Of a stretch of 64,000 nt of DNA, positions 35,114-43,331 are shown one piece after another. Under the pieces are notes generated by a model. It was not told the DNA's origin, ran no database searches, and worked only from the letters and a program-made list of their open reading frames with translations. The stretch covers positions 1 to 64,000 of the forward strand of contig NZ_JAYFQK010000022.1 in the NCBI RefSeq assembly GCF_034927245.1, read 5' to 3'. The position numbers and the translations under genes were made by a program. Source of the stretch: Desulfitobacterium_A sp034927245 (GTDB lineage Bacteria > Bacillota > Desulfitobacteriia > Desulfitobacteriales > Desulfitobacteriaceae). Position 1 is the first letter of the stretch, and every line of letters begins with the position of its first letter.

Positions 35114-35869
35114 TTAACGTATACGATTTCGCAATTCCCCAATGCCTTCAATCCGCACCACAATTTCGTCTCCTGATTTCATCGGGCTTACCCCTTCCGG
35201 AGTACCCGTCATTATAACATCACCCGGCAACAGTGTCATGATGTGGGAGATATAACTCACGAGCTTTGCAACAGGATTTAAGAAATATTTCGTGTTCGAT
35301 GATTGCATCACTTTACCATTAAGCAGGGCCTGAATGTCTAAGTGGCTGGGATCAAGATCGGTAACGACCCAAGGCCCGAGTGGGCAAAACGTATCAAAGC
35401 TTTTTCCTCTCGTCCATTGTCCGTCTATACGCTGAAGATCGCGTGCCGTAACATCATTTCCGCATGTATACCCGAAAATATAATCATAAGCTTCCGCTGC
35501 CATGACATCTTTTGCAGATTTACCAATAATAACAGCCAATTCAGCTTCATGATCGATATGTTGACTCATTTTCGGGGCAACAATTTCAGCCTCCGGCCCA
35601 ATTACGGAGGTACTCGGCTTTATGAAGATAATCGGGTCTTCCGGATTGTTGCCTCCAAATTCCGCGATATGTTTTGCATAATTTAACCCTATGCAGACTA
35701 CTTTGCTCGCTTGAACAGGGGCCAAAAGCCGAACCTCGTTAAGATTTAGGGTTATGCCTGTTGATTGATGCTCTTTTTCTAAGAATGAACGGTCTAAAAC
35801 TGTGATTATTCCCTCATTTAACATTCCGTACTGAACTGCACCTGCATAGAAAAATCGTACGTATTTCAT
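35114..35869 (-). CDS. fumarylacetoacetate hydrolase-family protein
   Basis: A 251-residue FAH-fold protein. What is seen: an N-terminal cap, then VVCIGLNYAKHI, the metal ligands in DHEAELAVIIGK (E-x-E) and TCGNDVTARDLQ (D), and the C-terminal LPGDVIMTGTPEGVSPMKSGD. The family includes acylpyruvases, oxaloacetate decarboxylases and hydroxyhepta-dienedioate isomerases. Close relatives act as oxaloacetate decarboxylase or tautomerase, which would fit the C4 metabolism encoded near 56-60 kb, but this is inference. Confidence 0.88.
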   Translation of the reverse strand: MKYVRFFYAGAVQYGMLNEGIITVLDRSFLEKEHQSTGITLNLNEVRLLAPVQASKVVCIGLNYAKHIAEFGGNNPEDPIIFIKPSTSVIGPEAEIVAPKMSQHIDHEAELAVIIGKSAKDVMAAEAYDYIFGYTCGNDVTARDLQRIDGQWTRGKSFDTFCPLGPWVVTDLDPSHLDIQALLNGKVMQSSNTKYFLNPVAKLVSYISHIMTLLPGDVIMTGTPEGVSPMKSGDEIVVRIEGIGELRNRIR

Positions 35870-35966
35870 TGATTTTCCTCCTTTTGATGTCTATTATGTC
35901 AATTAACGATAAATTTGTGTTAAAATATTATTTTATACGGAATGAATAAAAAGGAGGAGCCAACCT

Positions 35967-36620
35967 TTGAAAAACCATCGTCTAACCCCACCCCAAACCC
36001 TCTTTAATCTGCTAGAACAAATGTATCCGGATGCTCATTGTGAGCTTAATTTTACAAATCCCTTTCAGCTGCTGATTGCCACAATTTTAAGTGCTCAGGC
36101 TACAGACCGTAAAGTAAATCAAATCACTGATCGGATGTTTCAAAAATACAAAACTCCTCAAGAGTTTCTTCAGCTTACACAAGCGGAGCTTGAAACGGAA
36201 ATCAAAGAAATCGGGCTCTTTCGCAATAAAGCAAAAAATATTCTTGCCACCTGCCGAATCTTGGTTGAGAATCATCAAGGTGAGGTTCCCAACACTTTTG
36301 AAGCCTTAACCGAACTCCCGGGTGTAGGTCGAAAAACGGCTAATGTTGTCCTAAGCAATGCCTTTGGTATCCCTGCATTAGCTGTCGATACCCATGTATT
36401 GCGCGTTTCAAACCGCTTAGGTCTAGCTGTGGGTAAGAACCCGGATCTTGTCGAGGAACAATTAAAAGCTTTGATTCCCCCTGAAAAATGGAGCCTTGCC
36501 CATCATCTTCTGATTTGGCATGGCCGAAGAATGTGCTATGCCAAACATCCTCAATGTCAGCTTTGTCCGCTGCTTTCCTATTGCCAGGACGCACAAACAG
36601 CTAACTCAAAACCTCAGTAA
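35967..36620 (+). CDS. nth: endonuclease III (DNA glycosylase/AP lyase)
   Basis: A 217-residue base-excision enzyme removing oxidised pyrimidines. The helix-hairpin-helix LPGVGRKTANVV carries catalytic K123. D141 is in AVDTHVLR. The C-terminal 4Fe-4S motif is C190-x6-C197-x2-C200-x5-C206. TTG start after AAGGAGG. Its last 20 bases overlap the 3' end of the convergent HD-GYP gene. Confidence 0.96.
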   Translation: MKNHRLTPPQTLFNLLEQMYPDAHCELNFTNPFQLLIATILSAQATDRKVNQITDRMFQKYKTPQEFLQLTQAELETEIKEIGLFRNKAKNILATCRILVENHQGEVPNTFEALTELPGVGRKTANVVLSNAFGIPALAVDTHVLRVSNRLGLAVGKNPDLVEEQLKALIPPEKWSLAHHLLIWHGRRMCYAKHPQCQLCPLLSYCQDAQTANSKPQ

Positions 36621-37659
36621 TAAAGATTGTACGCCGTTCTATCATGTTGTATTCTTTGCCTTTGCTTGAATTGTAATCAGCATCGTCAAATACGCGAACT
36701 ATTGGACGCACCGGCATACTTAAGTTTTGATCTACGACAACCCCTATTTCTCCTGTATTGAGACGAACTGTTACACCCGTAGGATAAGCAGCGATGTTTT
36801 TTAAAAAGAGGCGCACTAACTCCAGCGGAAAGACCTTTCCTACAAGCCCCATTAAAATTTCACACGCCTCATGGGGCATGACCCTTTGCAAACCACTATT
36901 GTCGGTCGTTAACTTATCATACATATCAGTTAGCGCCACGATTTGAGCCAGCGGATGGATTTCACCATCTTTTAGTTGGCGCGGGTAACCTGTGCCATTG
37001 ATATTTTCATGGTGCTGAAAAGCAATATGAGGAACAACCAGACTGAATTCTTTCCGTTTTCTCAGCTCTTCAAAACCCAAAGTCGTATGGAGTTTGAGAC
37101 GTTCCATTTCATCTGTCGTTAGCTTTTCCGTTTTACAGACGAGTTCCGGTTCAAGCTGCATTTTACCAATATCATGCAGCAAAGCTCCAATCGCCAGCGT
37201 TTCTAACTTTTCCCGGTCTAAAAGCATGGCCTTACCCAGAACAGTGGAAAGCACACAAACATTGACTGCATGAGCAAACATCTGATTATCTCTGCTTCGG
37301 ATATCCATGAGGCTGACTAATATATCTTTTTTAAACATGATCTCTTCAACAATTTTACTGACAATGTTTTTTAACTCGAAACCGTTCATATCCTTGCCAA
37401 GCCGAACAGCCTGGGAGCTCTTTTCAATAAGTTCCATTGCCTCCCACCGTTGTTGCTCGCTGATCACATCTTCAAGCACAACATCATCGAAACGCTCATC
37501 TTCGATATAAACGATGGATATCCCCATATCCTTTAACTTTCCAATATATAATGGAGTGAGTTTAACATCCTTACCGAGCAGGACTCTCCCTTTGCTTGAG
37601 TAAATCGTTTTGCCTAAGACGTCACCAATTTTAAGTGAATTTACACTGACTTGTCTCAC
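36601..37659 (-). CDS. HD-GYP domain protein (probable c-di-GMP phosphodiesterase)
   Basis: A 352-residue protein. The HD-GYP domain occupies about 110-290: H162-D163 in LLHDIGK, then H191, H211, H216-H217 and the GTGYP (222-226) form of GYP. The N-terminal 100 residues are a non-catalytic module beginning VSVNSLKIGDVLGKTIYSSKGRVLLG, common in clostridial HD-GYP proteins. A C-terminal ~60-residue beta-rich tail follows. No sensor or membrane domain is present. Probably lowers c-di-GMP, affecting motility, adhesion or sporulation. Confidence 0.9.
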   Translation of the reverse strand: MRQVSVNSLKIGDVLGKTIYSSKGRVLLGKDVKLTPLYIGKLKDMGISIVYIEDERFDDVVLEDVISEQQRWEAMELIEKSSQAVRLGKDMNGFELKNIVSKIVEEIMFKKDILVSLMDIRSRDNQMFAHAVNVCVLSTVLGKAMLLDREKLETLAIGALLHDIGKMQLEPELVCKTEKLTTDEMERLKLHTTLGFEELRKRKEFSLVVPHIAFQHHENINGTGYPRQLKDGEIHPLAQIVALTDMYDKLTTDNSGLQRVMPHEACEILMGLVGKVFPLELVRLFLKNIAAYPTGVTVRLNTGEIGVVVDQNLSMPVRPIVRVFDDADYNSSKGKEYNMIERRTIFITEVLS

Positions 37660-37766
37660 TCGGGTAACCCCTTCCTAATATCTTTCCATTACTTCTATCC
37701 TACATCATTTCCCTTAGGAATAAAACTTCTCGACAAGAATCTTTTAACTTAAATTATAGTTTAATA

Positions 37767-37798
37767 TGAAATGAGCCGCCATATGGCGGCTCATTTCA
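37767..37798 (-). terminator. terminator hairpin overlapping the vanW-like stop
   Basis: A perfect 15-16-bp palindrome around GAGCCGCC-ATAT-GGCGGCTC. The TGA stop of the VanW-like gene (37793-37791) lies inside its 5' arm. Confidence 0.7.
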
Positions 37799-38909
37799 TA
37801 TTAGGATCAGGTTTTATCGGATAGCCATCAGGTTCTGCAAGAACGGGATGGTTTTCATCAGCAACCCCATAAATACGTATTCTGATCCAATTGTTCCCCG
37901 TGCGAGCGTTAATATAAATGTATCCCTGGGTAGTATTTCGGAAACGGAAATCGAGTAACCCATACGCCACAGTGGCATCCTGTCCTTTAGGAACATACGT
38001 CACCGGCAAAGAATGAGTATTTCTTTCCAGAACTTGAAGCTGTGATTGTTTCACCGCATGATAAAGAGTACTTGAATCCTGGCAAATTCCGCCGCCATCA
38101 TCCAAAACAACCGTTTGATCAACAAAAGTATATGCGGGTAAATAACCTGTTTCCTTATCACGCTTGCCAACAACCTGGTTAAAGGAAAATTCTCCACCCG
38201 GCTCAATCAGCTTTCCATCTATTGCATTCGCTGCTAAACGAACGTTATTTGTCCTTGCGGTATTTATAGGATCGAAATAGGTCGTATAATCTCCTATAAC
38301 GTCTTTAATTTTCCGCAAGTCTGATTCTGTAGGAGTAAGTTCCAGTGAGTTGACAACCAAGGGCACAGAATTTAAACCTTTGCTTTCGTTAAGATGCTCC
38401 CAAGATGCAGGAATATCCATCACAACACTCGGTAATCCTGATTGAATAGCAAACTTGCCGTTATGCAACTGCATACTTGCCGGCTTACCCCCTTTATTGA
38501 TTTGCTGCGCAATATTCTCCAATTGGGGATATATTTCATTCTCATCCAAAAGTTCTGGAGAAAGTTGTTCAGGCCCCATCCGTTTTAAATGGTTGACCGC
38601 ATTCATCCACCAAGAATCACCCTCAGGTATCAGTTGCGTGTTTAACCAAGACTGCAAATTATTTTGGGATTGTGTGATCGTAAGCGGATATGTCGAATCT
38701 TGATAAAAAACCCCACGCGGTATTTCCCTTTCGAGATATTGATAGGCCTCATTATTAGTTCGCCCCGACAAATCAATCCCCCAAACCTGAAACCCTTCAG
38801 GGGCTTTGGCATAGTCCATATCATAAGTAACAGAGGTAGCCAAGGTAATTGATACCGCAACCTGTAAGAATAACAATCCAGAAATCAGGAACAGCTTTGG
38901 ATTCTTCAT
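37791..38909 (-). CDS. VanW-family protein
   Basis: A 372-residue extracytoplasmic protein with an N-terminal membrane anchor/signal (about 6-26). A peptidoglycan-binding-like middle region (WGIDLSGRTNNEAYQYLE) is followed by the VanW domain from about residue 210 (DYTTYFDPINTARTNNVRLAA ... IDGKLIEPGGEFSFNQVVG ... GGGICQDSSTLYHA). VanW proteins occur beside vancomycin resistance genes but are widespread in clostridia with unknown wall-related roles. Five nt downstream of the PRC-barrel gene, so probably one operon. Confidence 0.88.
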   Translation of the reverse strand: MKNPKLFLISGLLFLQVAVSITLATSVTYDMDYAKAPEGFQVWGIDLSGRTNNEAYQYLEREIPRGVFYQDSTYPLTITQSQNNLQSWLNTQLIPEGDSWWMNAVNHLKRMGPEQLSPELLDENEIYPQLENIAQQINKGGKPASMQLHNGKFAIQSGLPSVVMDIPASWEHLNESKGLNSVPLVVNSLELTPTESDLRKIKDVIGDYTTYFDPINTARTNNVRLAANAIDGKLIEPGGEFSFNQVVGKRDKETGYLPAYTFVDQTVVLDDGGGICQDSSTLYHAVKQSQLQVLERNTHSLPVTYVPKGQDATVAYGLLDFRFRNTTQGYIYINARTGNNWIRIRIYGVADENHPVLAEPDGYPIKPDPNMK

Positions 38910-38914
38910 AAGCC

Positions 38915-39694
38915 TTAATTTTTATGGAGATAAGATGTAATTTCCATTAGTTTATTGCGCGAAGTTATTTTACGAATGATCTCATCGCTAATCGGTTCAC
39001 CCGCTTTAAGCATTTCCCCATTATCCAAGACAACATCCTTATCTACTGTTTTTCCCAGAAAGTATTGTAACTGACGTTGTTCAAAGAGATTAAATTCGGT
39101 ACTGGTCTCATTCACATCTAAAGGAGCCTCAGGACTTGGAGGGTTAACCCTTTCCGTATCTTCAGAAATCGGCTGAACTTCATTATTAACCGCTTCCGCC
39201 GGGGTGATCGGTTCCTCGGTATAAGCAGCATCAATAATAAGCAGTTCTTTGCCGAACGTGATAATATCTTGAGCACTGACTTCTTTGCTTTGACCGTCAG
39301 GGGTATCAAAAATACATGAAGAAATCTTGCCCTTTTCCTCATCAACAAGAAACTCTTGGACCTCTCCAATCAAACTTCCCTTATTAGTCAGAACTTTTGT
39401 CCCTATAACATTTACATCCTGTTTCAATAGTTCTTGGGCGGCTAGATTCTGGGAAACATCTTGAATAACTTGAGGATCAGGAATAGTAACCGCAAACTCA
39501 CCTAAACCAATAACATCATCAAAAGGAATAATCTTAGCCCCGAAATAGTCAGCCGGTTGATCAATGATAAAAAAATCCATACTCCCTGTTTTAGGATTTA
39601 GAATAAAATCCTTGATAATCCCAATTTGTGTCCCATCAGCTATACTAATGATCCTTAACCCCTTAATTTCTTTGCTCGCTTTCATTATAATCAT
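38915..39694 (-). CDS. PRC-barrel domain protein
   Basis: A 259-residue protein with two PRC-barrel units (about 5-75, GLRIISIADGTQIGIIKDFIL; and about 97-155, GTKVLTNKGSLIGEVQEFLVD) followed by an acidic/Pro-rich linker and a helical tail with AGEPISDEIIRKI. Such barrels mediate protein contacts (photosynthetic reaction centre H subunit, RimM, YlmC/YmxH sporulation proteins). There is no signal peptide, so it is cytoplasmic. It lies between the acidic-repeat/TPR gene and the VanW-like gene in one operon. Confidence 0.85.
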   Translation of the reverse strand: MIIMKASKEIKGLRIISIADGTQIGIIKDFILNPKTGSMDFFIIDQPADYFGAKIIPFDDVIGLGEFAVTIPDPQVIQDVSQNLAAQELLKQDVNVIGTKVLTNKGSLIGEVQEFLVDEEKGKISSCIFDTPDGQSKEVSAQDIITFGKELLIIDAAYTEEPITPAEAVNNEVQPISEDTERVNPPSPEAPLDVNETSTEFNLFEQRQLQYFLGKTVDKDVVLDNGEMLKAGEPISDEIIRKITSRNKLMEITSYLHKN

Positions 39695-39713
39695 TTCCTT
39701 CCCTCTCTATTTT

Positions 39714-40619
39714 CTAAAGTTTAATTTCATTATCAAGAAGCCATGCGTCAAAACGTTTCCGCCAAACGGCAGTGGCAGCATGTTGGAATTCCATCATAAA
39801 AGGCTCAAGCTTTGAAAACGCCATCTCTGCAAGATCTGTCGATTGCCATAGGGTATAACAATCCGTAATTAAGTAATAGGCCAGATCTGGTTCGGGTTTT
39901 GTTTTTAGGGCGGAATAAAAATATTCTGCTGCTTTTTGATAAGTACCCTGTTCTTTTTCCTTAAACCCTTCCTCTAATAGCTCCTCAAAACTTAACACCG
40001 GAATTTCTTGCACGGTGCTAACTATTTGTTCAACAGGATAAGGATCAATTATAAGCTTAGGTTTAATTACCGTTTTAAACTCTGGCTCTGGCTCTGGCTC
40101 TGGCTCAGGCTCTGCCTCCCCCTCCTCATGTATTGCTTCGGTTTCGGGTTCTCCTTCATCTTCTGCCACGTCCTCGGGCACTGCTTCGGTTTCGGGTTCT
40201 CCTTCATCCTCTGCCTCGTCCTTGGGCACTGCTTCGGTTTCGGGCCCTTCTTCATCCTCTGCCTCTGGCTCTGTCTCGACTTTAGGTGCTGATGTTTTAT
40301 TCTCTGTAGTTGAAGAATTAAGTTCTAAATGGGGCAAAGTTTTATCTATTTTTTCGTTTTCATGAGGGGGCTTAACCCCCGTCTGTTTATGTAAATTCCG
40401 GAACAAAAACGGAATAAATAGACAAACGCCAGTCATAATTACCCAGCCTATCATATGGCCTGTTTTTAAAACGAATGGAAATATAAGTGCATCTAACCAT
40501 ACTAAAGTGGAAATAATAAACCCTTCAAAGCCCTTAAGTCCCCATACTGAGGATTTGAAACTAAAGATAAGGATAAATGGAAGGCTGACAATAGTAACTA
40601 CTAATCCATACAGGAAAAT
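39714..40619 (-). CDS. membrane protein with acidic tandem repeats and a TPR-like C-terminal domain
   Basis: A 301-residue protein if read from an AUU at 40619. The frame is open and strongly hydrophobic upstream of the first ATG (40454), with about three membrane helices (FLYGLVVTIVSLPFILIF, a second around LDALIFPFVL, a third GWVIMTGVCLFIPFLF). AAGGAGG lies exactly eight bases before the AUU; no ATG, GTG or TTG is available there. A CTG at 40613 is the next best. A cytoplasmic acidic stretch follows, with three 16-residue repeats and five EP pairs, then a TPR-like unit (EEGFKEKEQGTYQKAAEYFYSAL). Function unknown; first gene of the PRC-barrel/VanW operon. Confidence 0.68.
   Translation of the reverse strand: MFLYGLVVTIVSLPFILIFSFKSSVWGLKGFEGFIISTLVWLDALIFPFVLKTGHMIGWVIMTGVCLFIPFLFRNLHKQTGVKPPHENEKIDKTLPHLELNSSTTENKTSAPKVETEPEAEDEEGPETEAVPKDEAEDEGEPETEAVPEDVAEDEGEPETEAIHEEGEAEPEPEPEPEPEFKTVIKPKLIIDPYPVEQIVSTVQEIPVLSFEELLEEGFKEKEQGTYQKAAEYFYSALKTKPEPDLAYYLITDCYTLWQSTDLAEMAFSKLEPFMMEFQHAATAVWRKRFDAWLLDNEIKL
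40080..40112 (-). repeat. hexanucleotide microsatellite coding for Glu-Pro repeats
   Basis: Five tandem GAGCCA-type units (one variant) within the membrane/TPR gene, encoding E-P pairs. Prone to slippage in multiples of two residues. Confidence 0.85.
40119..40262 (-). repeat. three 48-bp in-frame tandem repeats
   Basis: Units at 40262-40215, 40214-40167 and 40166-40119 share GCAGAGGATGAAG ... CCCGAAACCGAAGCA and encode 16-residue acidic blocks (EDEGEPETEAVP...). The first two are nearly identical. The third has diverged at its end. Confidence 0.88.
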
Positions 40620-40736
40620 CCTGCTCGCCTCCTTGTCGTGAATAACTTTGCATGTATTCGACAGAACTTTTGATTTTTCCTCCTATAAATATTCTAAGAT
40701 CGCTAAATCCTGAATATTGTCCAGAAAAAGGCATAA

Positions 40737-40764
40737 AAAAGCACCACCCTTTGGTGATGCTTTT
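40737..40764 (-). terminator. intrinsic terminator of the 48-aa membrane protein gene
   Basis: Stem AAAAGC-ACCACC / GGTGAT-GCTTTT followed on the minus strand by TTTTTTATG. Confidence 0.75.
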
Positions 40765-40797
40765 GAAAATTCTATTTTATGAAATAGACAATCGCAA

Positions 40798-40944
40798 TCA
40801 GGTTCTAATAGCTTTCATTACCGGCTTTGGTTTTCTTGGCGTTCTACGGATAACATTTACAATCTGATAACAAGAAGCGCCAATGACTACTCCACACGCC
40901 CCCAGGAAAACGATAATCATAAGAAGTGCAACCCATGCTAACAT
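40798..40944 (-). CDS. small one-helix membrane protein (48 aa)
   Basis: A 48-residue protein with one hydrophobic helix (about 2-23) and a basic C-terminal tail (RRTPRKPKP) that should lie inside the cell. ATG 40944. The ribosome site is weak (GAGATGATT). A clear intrinsic terminator follows, supporting a real transcript. No family was recognised. Confidence 0.55.
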   Translation of the reverse strand: MLAWVALLMIIVFLGACGVVIGASCYQIVNVIRRTPRKPKPVMKAIRT

Positions 40945-41114
40945 ATAATCATCTCATTTCTGTTTATATTTTTATTCAATACTTGCTATGTATTCATTTT
41001 TTTAATAACTACTTTCTAAAACTATTATACGTGAAATCAATCACTTAATGCAAGTGAAAGTTTTATTTTTCATAAAGTTTTAATAGTCTAATTATTTAGA
41101 TTTAGGTATTAAAT

Positions 41115-41138
41115 AAGCCTCGTTAAAAACGAGGCCTT
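41115..41138 (-). terminator. terminator hairpin overlapping the yigZ stop
   Basis: Stem AAGCCTCGTT / AACGAGGC-CTT with the TAA stop of the gene inside the loop region. A T-rich stretch follows on the minus strand. Confidence 0.6.
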
Positions 41139-41758
41139 GCTGGCTCAGCGCGCATTATATTTCCTTTTTCTTGAAAAGTCACTTCTCGTTGTGTAAAATC
41201 TGTTAACCACTCTTCAAATTTCTGTCGTTCTTCCTCACGGATAAATACTTCGACCTTAACTGTTGCTGAAAACTCTTCATTCCCAGTCACCCAGTTCTTA
41301 AGCCGATACTGATACTTCAAAGTCTCGTACCAATTATACCCGGATTCTACTTCGTAAATCGTATGAGGAACTAGACGACTAACTTCGAGTTGATCTAAGA
41401 GTTGACGTGCTGTTCCCCCATAGGCTCGAGTCAACCCTCCTGTCCCTAGAAGGATTCCTCCGAAGTAACGGATAACAACGACTAACACATCCCAAAGCTC
41501 ACGAAACTGCAGAACATCTAAAACGGGTCTACCCCCTGTACCCTGCGGCTCTCCGTCATCTGTTGATCTTTCCAGTTTGCCTTTATAGAGACGATAAGCA
41601 TACACATAATGACGAGCATTAGGATAAAGCTGCCGTGCTTGCTCTAAAGCTTGATTGATTTCATCCGGTGTTTTTACAGGAAACACTAAGGCGATGAATC
41701 GTGATTTCTCAATGACCTGTTCCCAGTTGCCCTTTTCTAAAACCGTTAAATAACTCAC
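41123..41758 (-). CDS. yigZ: YigZ/IMPACT-family protein
   Basis: A 211-residue protein with the UPF0029 N-terminal domain: EKSRFIALVFPV, the YRLYKGKLERSTDDGEPQGTGGRPVLD core and RYFGGILLGTGGLTRAYGG. A C-terminal EF-G-like DUF1949 domain (about 140-205) follows. IMPACT homologues modulate translation/ribosome-associated stress responses in eukaryotes. The bacterial role is unclear. It lies two nt downstream of the thioesterase gene, in the menG unit. Confidence 0.92.
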   Translation of the reverse strand: MSYLTVLEKGNWEQVIEKSRFIALVFPVKTPDEINQALEQARQLYPNARHYVYAYRLYKGKLERSTDDGEPQGTGGRPVLDVLQFRELWDVLVVVIRYFGGILLGTGGLTRAYGGTARQLLDQLEVSRLVPHTIYEVESGYNWYETLKYQYRLKNWVTGNEEFSATVKVEVFIREEERQKFEEWLTDFTQREVTFQEKGNIMRAEPARPRF

Positions 41759-41760
41759 AA

Positions 41761-42147
41761 TTATACTCCCGATTTTTGATAGGCCTTGCTTAGGAAGCGT
41801 TCAGTCTGAATAATAAACCTTTCATGCCGTCCCGATCCAATTTTTTCGACTTCATCATAGGCATTGATCGCAAAGACCAAACGCCGCCGGTCTATTTCTA
41901 CGAGCTCAGCCTCAGCCCACACTTTCATGCCAATAGGTGTAGCCGCTGCATGCTTAATCTCAAGGGCAGTTCCCACGCTGGATTCACCTGCCTCCAAATT
42001 CAAAGCATTAACCGCCGCTGCCTCCATAAGTGCTACTAAAGCAGGAGTTGCGTACACTTCTAAAGAGCCGCTCCCCATACTTTTTGCGGTATTCCCTTCA
42101 TTAACCACGTTTTCCGCTCGTCCCTTTAAGCCAATTTTAAGTTCCAT
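41761..42147 (-). CDS. hotdog-fold thioesterase (fluoroacetyl-CoA thioesterase FlK-like)
   Basis: A 128-residue hotdog protein. The catalytic trio of the FlK group can be traced: Thr in ATPALVALMEAAA, Glu eight residues later, and His in LEIKHAAATP. The ATG at 42147 follows GGGAGAGGAATATACC. The longer frame to 42246 overlaps menG and is unlikely. Hydrolyses some acyl-CoA; substrate unknown. It overlaps no gene and is two nt before yigZ. Confidence 0.82.
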   Translation of the reverse strand: MELKIGLKGRAENVVNEGNTAKSMGSGSLEVYATPALVALMEAAAVNALNLEAGESSVGTALEIKHAAATPIGMKVWAEAELVEIDRRRLVFAINAYDEVEKIGSGRHERFIIQTERFLSKAYQKSGV

Positions 42148-42205
42148 CGGTATATTCCTCTCCCTTCCTTTTCTGACACTATTCAACCTTGGTAAGAGAA
42201 CTCGA

Positions 42206-42925
42206 TTATTCAGGTTTTCTGCCGCTGACAATCGCAACAACGCCACCCAATAAATTATGATACCGTGTTTCTACTAAGCCGCAGCGGGCAAAAATTCGAG
42301 CGAGTTCTTGCTGGGGTGGAAATTCTACAGCTGAATCATGAAGGTATTGGTAAGCCTTTGCCCTACCGGCCCATATTTTTCCCATCAGAGGTACCAATTT
42401 ATTAAAGTAAAGCCAATACACCTGCTTAAAAACCGGAAGCGTCGGTTTAGCCATATCTAACGAAACAACCATTGAGCCCGGTTTTACCACGCGCAGCATT
42501 TCCTTGACACCTTGTTCAAGATTTGGCAGATTTCGGAGTCCCCAACCGACGGTTGCACCATCAAACGTGTTATCCGCAAATGGAAGCTGCATCGCATCCC
42601 CTTGCATCAATTCAATTCGAGACTGATATGGGAAAGATTGAAGGTTATCCCGAGCCTTTCCTAACATGTTCTCTGAAAAATCCAAGCCCGTGACCTTCCC
42701 TGTTTCGCCAATTGTTTCCGCAAGTTCGATTGAGAGTTGTCCGGTCCCACAGCAGACGTCTAAGATGTGCATTCCCGGCTTTGCTTCTACCGTTATTACT
42801 GCCTTCCGACGCCACCCCTTATCCAGTCCAAAACTCATCAGTGTATTCATTAGATCATAGCGTTTAGCAATTGAATTAAATGTATCTTGTACATAGGTTG
42901 CTTTATCTTTCCCAGAAAAGTCCAT
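42206..42925 (-). CDS. menG: demethylmenaquinone methyltransferase
   Basis: A 239-residue SAM-dependent methyltransferase of the UbiE/MenG family, catalysing the last step of menaquinone synthesis. Visible motifs: YDLMNTLMSFGLDKGWR, SAM motif I ILDVCCGTGQLS, GLDFSENML, LPFADNTFDGATVGWGLRN. Its presence suggests menaquinone-based anaerobic respiration. The C-terminus ends in IVSGRKPE. It starts a unit with the thioesterase and yigZ. Confidence 0.92.
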   Translation of the reverse strand: MDFSGKDKATYVQDTFNSIAKRYDLMNTLMSFGLDKGWRRKAVITVEAKPGMHILDVCCGTGQLSIELAETIGETGKVTGLDFSENMLGKARDNLQSFPYQSRIELMQGDAMQLPFADNTFDGATVGWGLRNLPNLEQGVKEMLRVVKPGSMVVSLDMAKPTLPVFKQVYWLYFNKLVPLMGKIWAGRAKAYQYLHDSAVEFPPQQELARIFARCGLVETRYHNLLGGVVAIVSGRKPE

Positions 42926-43007
42926 CTTGTTAGAGCCTCGCTTTCATCTTGTCACCTAGAGTTGATTGTAAAGGATTGGGGATTTATTGTCCATGATATC
43001 TCGGAAA

Positions 43008-43301
43008 TTAGTGAAGAGCATTTTTACCGCGGTCCGTGATTACCCATGAATATAGTATTTTCGTTGGGTTTGGGCTGCTCTGACAAAACGATTCTTTACC
43101 AAAGGAACAGCCCGGACAGCCCGAACACCCGCCCGCTTTGCAAGAAGAAGAAACGATTTCTCTCTTGCGGATATAACCCATACTTTCGAGTTGCTCTATC
43201 GTATTTTCTACGCGTTGGAGCGTCCATCCCAGCTTCTTGGCAATTTCCGTAACCGCAAGCGATTGTTCCAGATCCATTATTTTTAATACTTCACTCAGCA
43301 T
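43008..43301 (-). CDS. feoC: FeoC-like winged-helix protein with Cys cluster
   Basis: A 97-residue protein. A winged-helix domain (1-50) is followed by a loop rich in cysteine (CKAGGCSGCPGCSFGKESFC), a pattern compatible with an Fe-S cluster as in FeoC. It is the last gene of feoABC, 30 nt past feoB. ATG 43301 is favoured (GGAGG eight bases upstream). A GTG three codons earlier overlaps the site. Probably tunes FeoB stability or senses iron/redox state. Confidence 0.8.
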   Translation of the reverse strand: MLSEVLKIMDLEQSLAVTEIAKKLGWTLQRVENTIEQLESMGYIRKREIVSSSCKAGGCSGCPGCSFGKESFCQSSPNPTKILYSWVITDRGKNALH

Positions 43302-43331
43302 ATTATTCACCTCCGGGTATGAAATACTTCT

